64,000 nt of DNA from Brevundimonas diminuta 3F5N (lineage in GTDB: Bacteria > Pseudomonadota > Alphaproteobacteria > Caulobacterales > Caulobacteraceae): assembly GCF_900163625.1 (NCBI RefSeq), contig NZ_FUIE01000045.1:1-64000 (forward strand), in the 5' to 3' direction. Below the pieces are notes generated by a model. The model had not been told where the DNA came from, ran no database searches, and saw only the letters and a program-made list of their open reading frames with translations. Below, piece after piece: positions 1 through 9,637 of the stretch; within the stretch, counting starts at the first letter, position 1, and the number at the start of each line of letters is the position of its first letter. A program made the translations under genes and the position numbers.

Positions 1-1090
1 CGCGCGGGAAGACGCGGCTCAGGCTCGTCAGCGGATCGATGGCCGGATAGTGGTTCGCCTGCGCCAGCTTGCGCGACAGATAGACGTGGCCGTCCAGGAT
101 GGAACGGACCTCCTCGCCGATGGGGTCGCCGCCTTCCTCGTCCTCGATCAGCACGGTGTAGAAGGCGGTGATGGAGCCGCCCTCGATCGCGCCCGCCCGT
201 TCGAACAGTCGAGGAAGTTCGGCGAAGACCGACGGCGGAAAGCCGCGCCGCACGGCCGGTTCGCCGACCGACAGGCCGATCTCGCGCAGCGCGCGGGCGA
301 AGCGGGTGACGGAGTCCATCTGCAGCATGACGCGCAGGCCCTGGGCGCGGAAGCCTTCGGCGATGGCGGTGGCGGCGTGGGCGGCGCGGACGCGCTCCAT
401 CGCCGGGCGGTCGGAGGTGGCGACCACCACGACCGAGCGGGCCAGACCTTCCGGCCCCAGGCTGTCGTCGAGAAACTCGCGCACCTCGCGCCCGCGCTCG
501 CCGATCAGGGCGATAACGTTGACGTCGGCGGCGCAGTGGCGGGCGAACATTCCCATCAGGGTCGACTTGCCGCCGCCGGCCATGGCGAAGACGCCGACCC
601 TTTGCCCCACGCCGACGCTCAGCAGCGTATCGACCGCGCGCACGCCGGTCGGGAACAGGGCGCTGATCGGCGGCCGGGCCAGCGGATTGGGCGCGTCGGC
701 ATAGACGTCGCGCATGGCGACCGGCCCCGCGATGGGGCCGAGGCCGTCCAGCGGGCGGCCGAAGGCGTCGATGACCCGGCCCAGCAGGCCGGGGCCGCTG
801 GGGACTTCGGTCCGGTCGTCGGCGGCGATGACCTCGGCTTCGGGGCCGAGGCCGTTCAGGCTGGTCAGGGGCGTCAGTATGGCCGCGCCGTCGCTCAGGC
901 CCACGACCTCGGCCTTGACCACGGGGCCGCCGGCGGGATCGCGGATCTCGACCTGCTGGCCGATGCGGGCGTTCAGCCCGGTGGCGCGCACCGTGGTGCC
1001 GAAAGCCTGAACCACCCGCCCGCGCCGGTCCAGGGTGCGGGCGCGGCGCAGGGCGTCGTGCAGGCGCAGTTCGACGGCGTCGTTGCTCAT
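1..1090 (-). CDS. sctN: Type III secretion ATPase SctN (3' end cut by window edge)
   Basis: Cytoplasmic hexameric ATPase that unfolds and feeds substrates into the type III export gate. About 363 codons are present; the C-terminus lies beyond the left edge. The reading shows an F1-ATPase-like beta-barrel N-terminus, a Walker A motif AGGGKST with the lysine near residue 175, an [10 protein letters not shown] block and the [18 protein letters not shown] block typical of SctN/FliI ATPases. The start overlaps the stop of sctL (ATGA), so the two are translationally coupled. The type III neighbours, not flagellar genes, favour SctN over FliI. The long open frame on the other strand here is a shadow. 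Confidence 0.93.
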   Translation of the reverse strand, partial: MSNDAVELRLHDALRRARTLDRRGRVVQAFGTTVRATGLNARIGQQVEIRDPAGGPVVKAEVVGLSDGAAILTPLTSLNGLGPEAEVIAADDRTEVPSGPGLLGRVIDAFGRPLDGLGPIAGPVAMRDVYADAPNPLARPPISALFPTGVRAVDTLLSVGVGQRVGVFAMAGGGKSTLMGMFARHCAADVNVIALIGERGREVREFLDDSLGPEGLARSVVVVATSDRPAMERVRAAHAATAIAEGFRAQGLRVMLQMDSVTRFARALREIGLSVGEPAVRRGFPPSVFAELPRLFERAGAIEGGSITAFYTVLIEDEEGGDPIGEEVRSILDGHVYLSRKLAQANHYPAIDPLTSLSRVFPR

Positions 1091-1698
1091 GCGGCGCGCC
1101 CTCGCTCAAAGGCGCGCTCCAGGGCGGCGAGCTGGACTTCAAGCCCGGCGTGGCTGCGTCCGGCTGCGGTTTCGATGACGCAGTCGCCGGGGGCCAGGGC
1201 GTCGTCGGGCCGCACCTCGATCGCCGCGCCGATGGGCCACAGCCGGGTCGAGACGGCGCCGACGCCGTCGGGCGCGACGTGAACCACGACCGGCGCCTCG
1301 GGCAGGACGTCCTTCACCGCGCGCTCGGCCAGGGCCGCCAGCACGGCCTCGGGCGCCAGTTCGGCGGCGATGCGGCGCACCACGTCCAGCGCGAGGCGTC
1401 CGGCGGTCTCGCGCAGACGCTCGCGTTCGGCCTCCATCTCGCGGTGCAGACGGGCGGCGCGTTCGGCGACGTCGCGGGCGGCGGCGGTCAGCCCGGCCTC
1501 ATAGCCGGCGGCGTAGCCGTCGGCGCGGCCCGCTTCGCCCTCAGAAGCGCGATGGGCTTCGACTTCGGCCAGCCGCGTCTGGGCCTGGGCCAGAAGGTCG
1601 AGGGCCGTCTCGACGACGGCGCGCTCCTCGCGGCGAATAACGGGGCGGTCGGTCAGCAGGGCCGCGTCGGGCGCGGCGGCGATCAGGTGAAAGCTCAT
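1087..1698 (-). CDS. sctL: Type III secretion stator protein SctL
   Basis: HrpE/YscL/FliH-family peripheral stalk protein that links the ATPase to the cytoplasmic sorting platform. The protein has 203 residues, close to the family norm. It has a long Ala/Glu/Arg-rich helical stretch at about residues 40-110, expected of the SctL coiled coil, followed by a compact alpha/beta C-terminal domain. It overlaps sctN by four bases and the upstream sctK by four bases. The family call rests on length, helical character and position just before sctN. Confidence 0.8.
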   Translation of the reverse strand: MSFHLIAAAPDAALLTDRPVIRREERAVVETALDLLAQAQTRLAEVEAHRASEGEAGRADGYAAGYEAGLTAAARDVAERAARLHREMEAERERLRETAGRLALDVVRRIAAELAPEAVLAALAERAVKDVLPEAPVVVHVAPDGVGAVSTRLWPIGAAIEVRPDDALAPGDCVIETAAGRSHAGLEVQLAALERAFERGRAA

Positions 1699-2231
1699 GC
1701 GGCGACCCCGCAGATTGTCAGGGCCTGACGGCGCGCGGCCTGGGCCTGGTCTGCGTCGAGGCGCAGCAGGGACGGGGCCAGGCCGTCAGCCAGCCGTCGG
1801 GCCGTCTCGCCCGTCAGACCGGCCAGCAGGGCGGCGGTGCCCAGACCTTCCAGCGCGTCGGCGTCCAGCGCGCTGACCGGCGGCGTCTCGAGCCGCTGGG
1901 CAGGGGGCAGTGCCAGAACGGCGTCCAGCGCGTCTTCGCCGATGCTGCGCCCGACGACGCCGAGCATCCGTCCGTCGATGCTGGCCGCCAGCCGTTCGGC
2001 CAGCAGCACGGCGCCGCAGGTCGCGGCCAGACGGCGGCGCTCGTTCAGGGGCAGGGCGGACCAGGCGGGCGCCTTGAGGATGGCGGCGTAGTCCATCGGC
2101 GCGCGCGGCGGCGTCAGGCGGTGCGCCAAGGCACGAGCGCGCGGCGAACGCGCAGCATCATCCGCGCCGTCCAGGGCGCGGGCCCGGCGCCACAGGGCGG
2201 CGCGTTCGGTCCTGGCGGCGCCCGACGTCAA
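1695..2231 (-). CDS. sctK: Probable type III secretion protein SctK
   Basis: A 178-residue protein between sctJ and sctL, the usual position of SctK (YscK/PscK), an accessory part of the cytoplasmic sorting platform. The sequence is poorly conserved: Ala/Arg-rich, with a central segment around WSALPLNERRRLA and GRMLGVVGRSIGEDALD that recalls the SctK/OrgA core. It overlaps both neighbours by four bases, so the block sctJ-sctK-sctL-sctN is tightly coupled. The call is mostly by position. Confidence 0.6.
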   Translation of the reverse strand: MTSGAARTERAALWRRARALDGADDAARSPRARALAHRLTPPRAPMDYAAILKAPAWSALPLNERRRLAATCGAVLLAERLAASIDGRMLGVVGRSIGEDALDAVLALPPAQRLETPPVSALDADALEGLGTAALLAGLTGETARRLADGLAPSLLRLDADQAQAARRQALTICGVAA

Positions 2232-2950
2232 GCCTCGCCTCGCTTGACGTCTGCCTTGGCGCGCGGTTTGGGCCGCCGATAGAGGCCGTAGATGCCCAGC
2301 CCCGCCGCGCCCAGGATCAGAACGCCCAGCGGCAGGCTGAGCTGGGTGACGGCCGGCGCCTGCGGCTGGGTCAGGACTTCGGACGCCGGGAAGGCGACGA
2401 CCGTGACTTTGTCGTAGGGCAGCCCCTCGATCGAGTTGACCACCAGGGCCTTGATCGAGCCGGTCTGGGCCGAGATGTCGTAGTCGGGCCGGTGCTTGAT
2501 GAAGACCGAAGCGGAGGAGGGCGGCTTCTCCTGCGCCAGCGGGTCGCTTTCCGGCACGGCGATATGGACGCGCGCCTGCACCACCCCATCGATGGAGGAG
2601 ATGGTCTGACCCAACTCCTGCTGCAGCGCGTACATCATGCGCATGCGCTGCTCCATCGGCGAGGAGACGAAGCCTTCCTTCTGGAAGACCTCGCCCATGC
2701 TGGCGAAGTTCTGGCGCGGATAGCCGCGATCATGCAGCAGGGCGACCGCGCGGGAGAAGTCGCCGCGGTCCGCCTTCAGCACCCAGTTGTCGCCGTCGCG
2801 GGTCTTGGAGGCGTCCAGCCCCTGAGCCTTGAGCACGGCGACCATTTCATTGGCGTCGCGTTCCGTCAGGCCGCCGTAAAGCTCCTGCTGGCCGCAGGCG
2901 GCGAGCAGGAGGGCCGCGCCCGCGAGGGCGGCGAGCGATCGGATTCGCAT
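2228..2950 (-). CDS. sctJ: Type III secretion inner-ring lipoprotein SctJ
   Basis: YscJ/HrcJ/PrgK-family lipoprotein that forms the inner-membrane MS-like ring of the injectisome. The 240-residue protein has a signal peptide with lipobox LLAAC and the lipidated Cys at residue 19. It then has the ring-building motifs ELYGGLTERDANEMVAVL and a second ring domain around residues 85-185 with VQARVHIAVPESDP. A C-terminal membrane helix at about residues 205-222 is followed by a basic tail. These features are diagnostic for the family. Confidence 0.93.
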   Translation of the reverse strand: MRIRSLAALAGAALLLAACGQQELYGGLTERDANEMVAVLKAQGLDASKTRDGDNWVLKADRGDFSRAVALLHDRGYPRQNFASMGEVFQKEGFVSSPMEQRMRMMYALQQELGQTISSIDGVVQARVHIAVPESDPLAQEKPPSSASVFIKHRPDYDISAQTGSIKALVVNSIEGLPYDKVTVVAFPASEVLTQPQAPAVTQLSLPLGVLILGAAGLGIYGLYRRPKPRAKADVKRGEA

Positions 2951-2961
2951 GACCGCCTCCC

Positions 2962-3360
2962 TCAGGACTGTTGCCGGAACAGCTGCTGCAGGCCGTCCGA
3001 GGTGCGGTTGGCCATGTTGGAGGTGAGCTGGCAGTTGAACATGAACTCGTGCGCGCGGACGGTCATCATGACCATCTCGCCCGGCGTCATGCCGCCGGCC
3101 TTGCCCTCGGCGGCCTGGGCCAGGGCGGCGAGGTCCGAAGCCTGGCCGTTCACCTGTTCCAGGGCGCCCATCATGGTCTTCATGACGCCGTTGGGCTCGG
3201 TCGGGGCCGCCGGGGCTGACAGGGGCGTGACGTGCAGCAGGTTCTGAAACTGCACCGCCTGGCTGAGGGTGGCGTTGTAACCGACGTCGATCTGCTGCGT
3301 CTGGGGTTGCAGCATCTCGGGCGGCATGACCGCTGCGGCGGCCGAAGCTTCGAAGGACAT
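2962..3360 (-). CDS. sctI: Type III secretion inner rod protein SctI
   Basis: The 132-residue protein starts at the ATG at 3360; the same frame stays open far upstream, but that part is only a shadow of sctD. The C-terminal half carries MTPGEMVMMTVRAHEF followed by QLTSNMANRTSDGLQQLF and a final RQQS. This matches the YscI/HrpB inner-rod pattern (a helix ending in a Thr/Ser/Gln-rich amphipathic segment). SctI forms the periplasmic rod or adaptor below the needle. Position between the needle-like gene and sctJ supports this. Confidence 0.78.
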   Translation of the reverse strand: MSFEASAAAAVMPPEMLQPQTQQIDVGYNATLSQAVQFQNLLHVTPLSAPAAPTEPNGVMKTMMGALEQVNGQASDLAALAQAAEGKAGGMTPGEMVMMTVRAHEFMFNCQLTSNMANRTSDGLQQLFRQQS

Positions 3361-3386
3361 GAGCCCCTCCTGTTGAAATGAAGGGC

Positions 3387-3695
3387 TCAGTTCTTGCGAG
3401 CCATGGTCTCCAGCGCCTTGCCGACGGAGTCGGTCGAGGTGGAGGAGGAGTTGGCCATGAAGTTCATGCGCATCGACTCGGCGGTCAGCATGGCCATGGT
3501 CGAGGGCTTGTCCTCGCCGCCCGGCCCGATCTGTTCGGACAGTTCGACGATGCGGCCGGCCTGGGCGTCCAGGGTCTGGCCCCAGGAATGGGCCATGGCC
3601 TCGAACCATGAGCCGGGACGAGCCTTGTCGCGTTCGCTGTTCAGGCCGGGCGAGACGGCCAGCATGCCGAGGCCGTTCAGACTTTGGGATGACAT
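3387..3695 (-). CDS. Needle-like type III secretion protein (SctF candidate)
   Basis: A 102-residue protein just upstream of sctI. The C-terminal 40 residues form an amphipathic helix region with MRMNFMANSSSTSTDSVGKA and a terminal ETMARKN, resembling the C-terminal helix of needle subunits. It is longer than usual needle proteins (about 80 residues) and has a Trp-containing N-terminal half. Gene order (sctD, this gene, sctI, sctJ) fits SctF. A second protein of the locus at 11578-12240 ends in a similar way, so which one is the needle is open. Confidence 0.6.
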   Translation of the reverse strand: MSSQSLNGLGMLAVSPGLNSERDKARPGSWFEAMAHSWGQTLDAQAGRIVELSEQIGPGGEDKPSTMAMLTAESMRMNFMANSSSTSTDSVGKALETMARKN

Positions 3696-3719
3696 GAGTA
3701 TTCTCCTTTTGGGCTGGGG

Positions 3720-4877
3720 TTAGAAGTTGAGTTCGGAACGGGAGCCGTTGCGCTCGACCAGGACGCGGGTGTCCTCGATCGAGACGATGCGGTGGCCGGT
3801 GGGCAGGACGGCGCCGGGGAAGTAGCGGGCGCCGTCGGCGGTGGTGACGTGGCCGCGCTCGCCGCCGATCACCGACACCACCCGCTTGCCGCCGCCCTGC
3901 TGAATGTCTTCGAAGCGGCCGCCCTCGTCGGCGCCGGGCAACATGCTGACGTCGATGCGGCTCAGGCCCTTGATCTCGCCCATGGCCAGCCGCTCCAGGC
4001 GGGCGGCCTCGTCGGGGTCGCTGCCGGTGACGTCCAGGCGCACCATGCCCGCGCCGACCGAGCGCGCGGCCGCCTTCACCCCGTTTGCGAGGTAGAGCTC
4101 CTCGACCTGACGGGCGATGCCGTCGTGGGTCTGAAGCTCCAGGCGGGGTCGCCATTCGCGGGCGGCCAGGATGCGTTGCAGACGCACGCGTTCGGCGTCC
4201 GAGGCCAGCATCCCCTCGATGCGCAGGTCGCCGGCTTCAGTCTTGGTGACGACCAGCTTGTCGAAGCCTTCCTCTGACAGGACGGCCTGGACCTTGGCGG
4301 GCTTGGGCTGCGACTTGGGCCAGGCGGGGACGCCTGAGCTGATAGCGAACAGGGCCGAGATGGTGACGACGGCGATCAGCAAAATCGGAACGAACTTGGC
4401 CGAGCGCGACACCAGGGCGTTGGTGTTGTTCAGCAGGTATTGCCAGTTGCGGCCGTCGTTGACCGAGTCTGCGTCCTCATCACCGTCATCATCCGGCAAG
4501 GGGCGGGCGGCGGCCAGGATGCGTTCGGCTTCGCTCCAGCGCGGGCTTTCGGCCTCGCCGATGGCGACGGCGTTGTCGCCGATCAGCAGCGGCAGATAGA
4601 GGGGCAGGATGGCCTGGGCCGGGGCGGTCAGCTCATGCCCCAGCAAGGTCACGGACCCGGACGTCAGGTCCAGGTCGGCGGCGTCCGCCCGCGCCTTCAG
4701 CGTCAGCCGCACCCCCTCGGCGCTGGCGTCGCGCAGCACGATGTCGGCGTCCAGGTCATGGCCCACGGCGATGACGCGGCCCCGTTCCAACGGCGCCGAG
4801 GCGCCGCGCACGCGCCCGGCCATGACGCGAAGGACCAGGCTTTCGATCTCGGGTGCGGCGACGGCGTCGGCGGGCAT
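3720..4877 (-). CDS. sctD: Type III secretion outer inner-membrane-ring protein SctD
   Basis: YscD/PrgH-family bitopic protein that forms the outer ring in the inner membrane and contacts the secretin. The 385-residue protein has an FHA-like cytoplasmic N-terminal domain (about residues 10-125) and an acidic linker with DDDGDEDAD. One membrane helix lies at about 163-182 (KFVPILLIAVVTISALFA), followed by a periplasmic part with repeated ring-building modules. Seven bases separate it from sctC. Length and layout fit the family. Confidence 0.87.
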   Translation of the reverse strand: MPADAVAAPEIESLVLRVMAGRVRGASAPLERGRVIAVGHDLDADIVLRDASAEGVRLTLKARADAADLDLTSGSVTLLGHELTAPAQAILPLYLPLLIGDNAVAIGEAESPRWSEAERILAAARPLPDDDGDEDADSVNDGRNWQYLLNNTNALVSRSAKFVPILLIAVVTISALFAISSGVPAWPKSQPKPAKVQAVLSEEGFDKLVVTKTEAGDLRIEGMLASDAERVRLQRILAAREWRPRLELQTHDGIARQVEELYLANGVKAAARSVGAGMVRLDVTGSDPDEAARLERLAMGEIKGLSRIDVSMLPGADEGGRFEDIQQGGGKRVVSVIGGERGHVTTADGARYFPGAVLPTGHRIVSIEDTRVLVERNGSRSELNF

Positions 4878-4883
4878 GGCGGA

Positions 4884-6803
4884 TCAGTCCTTGGCCGGTT
4901 CATAGGGGGTGAAACCGGGCGGCGGCGCTTCACGCACGGCGACGACCGGCGTGGCGGCCGGGGCGGGCAGGGGATCGTTCGGCGCCGAGCCCTGGTTGAA
5001 GCCCATGCGTGGCCCGCCCTTGGGCAGGGCCGGGGCGGCGGGCAGGGGCTGGGCTTCCGGCGAGCCGGGGTCGGCGCCGAAGTCCAGGCGCGGCGCGGGC
5101 GTCTCCTCGCCGATGGACGCCAGGCGCGGGGTGATCAGGAACAGGCGCTCGATCCGTCCGGTTGACCGTTCCGAGCGCCGGAACAGCAGGCCCAGCGCCG
5201 GGATATCGCCCAGCACCGGCACCTTGGTCACGGCGTTGACGTCCTGCTGCACCACCATGCCGCCCAGCAGCAGGCTCTGGCCTTCAAGGATCATGGCCTG
5301 GGTGTTCAGGGCCGCGCGCTGCACGACCGGAATATCATCGACGTCGGCGTCGGTCAGGGATCCGTCCTCGATCTGGATCTGCATCCGGATGCGGGTCTGG
5401 TTCTGGTCGCGCAGGACGTGGGGCGTGACCTTCAGCGTGGTCCCGGCGGTGACGTTGTAGAGGTCGACGTCTCGCTCGCCCTCCAGGCCGACGTAGAAGC
5501 TGCGGGTGTTCTCGAACAGGGCCTGGACGTTCGACAGGGTGACGATCTGCGGCCGCGAGACGATGCGGGCGACGCCCTCGTCCTCCATCGCCGTGATGCG
5601 CGAAACGAAGTAGTCGCCGTTGCCGATGATGGTCGAGATGGCCAATCCGTTGTTGCGCGGGGTGATGTCCTGACCCCGGCGCAGGCGGTCGTCGTTGCGG
5701 GTGCCGTCGCCGAACAACACCCCGCCGCGTCCGTCGTCAAAGCGCCAGGTGATGCCCAGCTGGCGGGCGCGGGTGGTGTCGATGTCGATGATGGTGGCCT
5801 GGATTTCGAGAAGCTGCGGCTCCTTGTCCAGGGCGGCGATCAGCGCCTCATAGGCCCCCATGCGCTCGGCCGTGTCGCGCACGATGACGGCGTTCAGCCG
5901 CGTGTCGGCCTGGATGCGCGCATGCTGGACCGGCGCGCCGCCCGCCATCTGTTCGTCGGCCAGCGCCAGACCGAGCGTGTCCGGCGTCGGAGTGAAACCG
6001 CCTTCGGCGTAGCTGGCGTCCATCAGGCCATTTTGCGCCGCGCCTTGCGAGGCCAGACCCTGACCGCGCAGGCCGCCGACGCGCGGCGAGCGGCGCGTCT
6101 CGATGCGGCGAGCGACGGCGCCGTTCGGGTCGTTGCTGACCATGGCGCGCAGGATGGAGGCGACGCCTGGAATGGTGACTTCGCTCTGGGCCGTCTCGAA
6201 GGTCACGTCGTCAGCCCAGGCGTAGCGCAGGGTGAAGACGCGGTATTCATAGGTCGGCTGGGCGGCTTCGGCGCGGGCGCCGGGGCCGGCGCGGGCGATC
6301 TCGTCGATCTGCTGGATGAAGCGGCGGGTGCCGTTGGCGACCAGCATCTGTCCGGCGGGCTGCAGGGTGTTGCGGCTGTCCAGCAGGCCCATTTCCTGGG
6401 CCGTGGCGCGCACGCGGCGCAGCATCTGCGGCGAGGCGGGGATCGACTGGCTGGTCAGCTCGGAGGTCTGATAGATGTAGACCGCCCCCCCGTCGTAATA
6501 GGCCACCAGATCGAAGGCGTCCGCCACCTGGCTGAAGATGGTCGAGGCCGGACCGCTGAAGGCGCCGTTCACCGTGCCGCGCAGATTGGGGCTGATGATC
6601 ACCGGCATGCCTAGCTGGCCGAAGAAGCTTTGCAGGAACTGACCCACCGGCTGTTCGCGCGGGGCGATCTGCAGGGTCTGGTTGCCGATCGGCGGGTCGC
6701 CCGCCGCAGCGGGCGCGGACAGTCCGAGCAGCGTGGCCAGGGAGGCCATGGCCAGGAGGGCGGTCTTGAAGCTCTTGCGGGCGGTCGGCGTCTTGATCGT
6801 CAT
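4884..6803 (-). CDS. sctC: Type III secretion secretin SctC
   Basis: Outer-membrane secretin that forms the exit channel. The 639-residue protein has a Sec signal peptide (cleavage near SAPAAAG, residues 28-35). Periplasmic N domains follow at about 40-200 (QFLQSFFGQLGMPVIISPN, MLVANGTRRFIQQIDEI) and again near 290-340, then the secretin barrel domain with VSRPQIVTLSNVQALFEN and VPVLGDIPALGLLFR. The C-terminal tail is proline-rich. It directly follows sctV (15-base gap) and precedes sctD. Confidence 0.95.
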   Translation of the reverse strand: MTIKTPTARKSFKTALLAMASLATLLGLSAPAAAGDPPIGNQTLQIAPREQPVGQFLQSFFGQLGMPVIISPNLRGTVNGAFSGPASTIFSQVADAFDLVAYYDGGAVYIYQTSELTSQSIPASPQMLRRVRATAQEMGLLDSRNTLQPAGQMLVANGTRRFIQQIDEIARAGPGARAEAAQPTYEYRVFTLRYAWADDVTFETAQSEVTIPGVASILRAMVSNDPNGAVARRIETRRSPRVGGLRGQGLASQGAAQNGLMDASYAEGGFTPTPDTLGLALADEQMAGGAPVQHARIQADTRLNAVIVRDTAERMGAYEALIAALDKEPQLLEIQATIIDIDTTRARQLGITWRFDDGRGGVLFGDGTRNDDRLRRGQDITPRNNGLAISTIIGNGDYFVSRITAMEDEGVARIVSRPQIVTLSNVQALFENTRSFYVGLEGERDVDLYNVTAGTTLKVTPHVLRDQNQTRIRMQIQIEDGSLTDADVDDIPVVQRAALNTQAMILEGQSLLLGGMVVQQDVNAVTKVPVLGDIPALGLLFRRSERSTGRIERLFLITPRLASIGEETPAPRLDFGADPGSPEAQPLPAAPALPKGGPRMGFNQGSAPNDPLPAPAATPVVAVREAPPPGFTPYEPAKD

Positions 6804-6818
6804 GCAGGGTCCGTCGTT

Positions 6819-8843
6819 TCAGGCCGCAGCGGCCGTGGAGGCGGGGGGAGCGGAAGGGGCGGTCGGCGTCGCGGCGGCGGGCGCATCGACGTCAGGCAGG
6901 GCGACCCGACCGACGATCTCGAGCTTCAGGCTGGGCAGCAGCTCGTGGAACGACAGGGCGGGCGTATCGAACAACTCGGGCTCGACCAGCTTGCGGATGT
7001 GACGGCGCAGGTCGATGGCGGCCAGCACGGCGTCGGCGTCCGTGTCGCGCACGGTCTTCTGCACCGCCTCGATGATCTGGCGGGCCATGTCCGGCTCCAG
7101 CGCCAGTTGCTGACCGGCGCCGCCGACGCGGATGGATTCGCGCAGGTGCTTTTCCAGCGCGGGCTCCAGCACGGCGGCCTTCAGCACGCCGTCAGGGGCG
7201 TAGCGGTGGCTGATCTGGCGACGCAGGGCCACGCGGGCGAACTCGGTCAGGGCCAGAGGATCCTTCTCGCGCTGACCGGCGTCGGCCAGGGATTCCAGGA
7301 TGTCGCGCAGGTTGCGCAGCGGCACCTCTTCCTCGGCCAGGCGGCGCATGATCTCGGCGATGCGGGCCAGGGGCAGGGCGCGGGCGACCTCCTTGACCAC
7401 TTCGGGATAGCTCTCGCCCGCGCGGTTCAGCAGGATCGAAGCTTCCTGAATGCCGATGAACATCCCCGCGTTGCGGCGCAGCAGTCCGCGCACCCCGGCC
7501 AGGGTCGCATCCAGAGCGTCCTCGACCGGGCCGGGATCGCCCGCGCCCAAGGGCGCCTCGAACGCCATCAGCCGCCAGCGGTCCGCCGCCTCAGCCGGGC
7601 CGTAGCGCACCGTCACGCGCGGCAGGGCCACGCCCAGCGAGGCTTCGAACTCGTCCAGCAGGGTCTCCAGGACGGCGGTCAGTCGCTCGGGATCGGTCGC
7701 ACGCAGGGCGCGGCCGTCGATCTCCAGCAGCAGAGGCGTCATGGCGGCGCCTTCGGTCGGCCGTGTCTGGGTCGAGGCGATCGGCCCTTCGGTCTCTGCG
7801 GACGAGCGGCCGGTCAGAGCCCTCATCTTGCGCCCGGCGGACTTGCGCCAGCGCGGCTCGATCATGATGGAGGCGGTCATGGCCGCCGCGCCCAGCAGCA
7901 GGAACACAATGGTCGGAAAGCCGGGCACCAGGGCCAGCAGCCAGCACATGCCGCCCGCGACCAGGAAGACCTTGGGCTGGGCCGACAGCTGACGGTGCAT
8001 CGAGGCGCCCAGGTGGGCGTCGGTCTCGGAATCGCCGCCGCGCGTCACCAGCAGACCCGCCGACATGGCCGCCAGCAGGGCCGGGATCTGCATCACCATG
8101 CCGTCGCCGATGGTCAGGATGGAGTATTTCTGGACCGCCGCGCCGAAATCCATGCCGTTCTGCAACATGCCCACGGCCAGGCCGCCCAGCAGGTTGATCA
8201 CCACGATGATGATCCCGGCGATGGCGTCGCCCTTCACGAACTTCATCGCGCCGTCGAGATTGCCGTTCAGCTTGCTCTCCATCTCGAGCAGGCGGCGACG
8301 GCGCTTGGCCTCGTCCTTGTCGATCAGGCCCGAGCGCAGGTCGGAATCGATCGACAGCTGCTTGCCCGGCATGGCGTCCAGGCTGAAGCGGGCGGCGACC
8401 TCGGCCACGCGCTCGGCGCCCTTGGCGATGACGATGAACTGCACGACGGTGATGATCAGGAAGACCACCAGGCCGACGACCAGATTGCCGCCCGCCACCA
8501 TGTTGCCGAAGGTGTTGATGATCGCCCCGGCGTGGCCTTCCAGCAGGATCATCCGCGTCGTCGCGATCGACAGGGCCAGCCGGAACAGGGTCGTGATCAG
8601 CAGCAGGCTAGGGAAGACCGAGATGTCGACGATCGAGGCGATGTAGATCGACACCAGCAGCATCACCACGCCCGCGCTGATGTTGATGGCCACCAGGGCG
8701 TCGATCGCCAGCGACGGCAGGGGCATGATCATCATGGCGATGATCGCCGCCACGCCCGCCACCAGGAACAGGTCCGAGTAGCGGCCGACTCCTCCGCCGT
8801 TGTGGCGCAGACTCAGCAGTTTCAGCGGGCTGGCGAAGGACAT
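6819..8843 (-). CDS. sctV: Type III secretion export gate protein SctV
   Basis: FHIPEP-family major export gate component in the inner membrane (LcrD/HrcV/FlhA homologue). The 674-residue protein has about eight membrane helices in residues 20-330. A conserved cytoplasmic loop includes SIDSDLRSGLIDKDEAKRRR, and a large soluble C-terminal domain (about 365-660) forms the nonameric ring that binds chaperones and substrates. The C-terminus is Ala/Pro-rich. It lies between the transglycosylase gene and sctC, and the injectisome neighbours distinguish it from FlhA. Confidence 0.94.
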   Translation of the reverse strand: MSFASPLKLLSLRHNGGGVGRYSDLFLVAGVAAIIAMMIMPLPSLAIDALVAINISAGVVMLLVSIYIASIVDISVFPSLLLITTLFRLALSIATTRMILLEGHAGAIINTFGNMVAGGNLVVGLVVFLIITVVQFIVIAKGAERVAEVAARFSLDAMPGKQLSIDSDLRSGLIDKDEAKRRRRLLEMESKLNGNLDGAMKFVKGDAIAGIIIVVINLLGGLAVGMLQNGMDFGAAVQKYSILTIGDGMVMQIPALLAAMSAGLLVTRGGDSETDAHLGASMHRQLSAQPKVFLVAGGMCWLLALVPGFPTIVFLLLGAAAMTASIMIEPRWRKSAGRKMRALTGRSSAETEGPIASTQTRPTEGAAMTPLLLEIDGRALRATDPERLTAVLETLLDEFEASLGVALPRVTVRYGPAEAADRWRLMAFEAPLGAGDPGPVEDALDATLAGVRGLLRRNAGMFIGIQEASILLNRAGESYPEVVKEVARALPLARIAEIMRRLAEEEVPLRNLRDILESLADAGQREKDPLALTEFARVALRRQISHRYAPDGVLKAAVLEPALEKHLRESIRVGGAGQQLALEPDMARQIIEAVQKTVRDTDADAVLAAIDLRRHIRKLVEPELFDTPALSFHELLPSLKLEIVGRVALPDVDAPAAATPTAPSAPPASTAAAA

Positions 8844-8896
8844 GGACGCGCTTTGAGGCTGCCGGCGGATCAGGCCGAACGGGAGATCGGTGAGAA

Positions 8897-9637
8897 CTAT
8901 CGGAAGGAGGAACGGCGGGCGGTGAGGAGCTGGTCGTAGCGAGCCATGACCTTGCGGACGTAGTCCTGGGTCTCGCGGTAGGGCGGGATATTGCGGCCGT
9001 AACGCTGCACGGCGCCTTCGCCGGCGTTGTAGGCGGCCAGCACCAGGCGCAGGTCGTTGCCGAACATGCCCTGCAGGGTTTTCAGGTAGCGCGAGGCGGC
9101 GCGGATGTTGGTCTCCGGCTCGTGCAGCCGCATCTCGTCGGCGACGCCGAAACGGCGGCCGGTGGCGGGCATCACCTGCATCAGACCGCGCGCGCCGACG
9201 GGTGATCGGGCGTTGGGATTGTCGGCGGATTCCACGCTGATGATCGCCTGCAACAGGGCGGGGTCGATGTCGTGTTCGCGCGCCGCTGCTGTGATCAGAT
9301 CGCCGTGCGGCGGCCTGCTGCGATGCGGTCCCGCGTCGGCCGTGAAACTTCCCGACCTGTAAAAAACAACGGTTTCCGAGGAACCGATCACCTCGGTCGG
9401 CGACTCATTGTCGTAGATCAGTAGTTGCTGGGCCGCCCGCGCCTCTCGCTGGGCGTGTGTCGAACAAGGCCCTGATCCGAGCGCTCCGCTTCCCAGCGCC
9501 AGGGAAAACTGGCTGACGGAAGCCGCTGAAGCGACCAGCTGCGACGAGGTAGCGCTACAGTCTTCCGCAATTGCGGAATGATTCCATGCAGTAATTATAA
9601 GTATTACTGTGCTTGTTACCGAGCAAAATTGTCTCAC
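8897..9637 (-). CDS. Secreted lytic transglycosylase (type III-associated)
   Basis: Soluble lytic transglycosylase (SLT, lysozyme-like fold) expected to open peptidoglycan for assembly of the secretion machine, as IagB/HpaH-type proteins do. The catalytic domain is at about residues 115-235 with the catalytic Glu in AIISVESADN, then GLMQVMPATGRRFGV and LAAYNAGEGAVQRYG. The N-terminal 25 residues form a signal peptide. It is the first gene of the leftward operon. The first 100 or so residues are encoded by DNA visibly richer in AT and in uncommon codons than the rest, so the start could lie further in. Confidence 0.88.
   Translation of the reverse strand: MRQFCSVTSTVILIITAWNHSAIAEDCSATSSQLVASAASVSQFSLALGSGALGSGPCSTHAQREARAAQQLLIYDNESPTEVIGSSETVVFYRSGSFTADAGPHRSRPPHGDLITAAAREHDIDPALLQAIISVESADNPNARSPVGARGLMQVMPATGRRFGVADEMRLHEPETNIRAASRYLKTLQGMFGNDLRLVLAAYNAGEGAVQRYGRNIPPYRETQDYVRKVMARYDQLLTARRSSFR

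Noticed and set aside
50-1282. Long rightward open frame opposite sctN
   Set aside because: Gly/Ala/Gln/His-rich shadow of the real leftward sctN and sctL coding, a common effect of high GC. Similar shadows opposite sctC, sctV, lon and clpX were also left out.
3361-4155. Upstream extension of the sctI frame to a much longer protein
   Set aside because: It runs through the needle-like gene and sctD in another frame with Arg/Gly-rich noise; the real start is ATG 3360.
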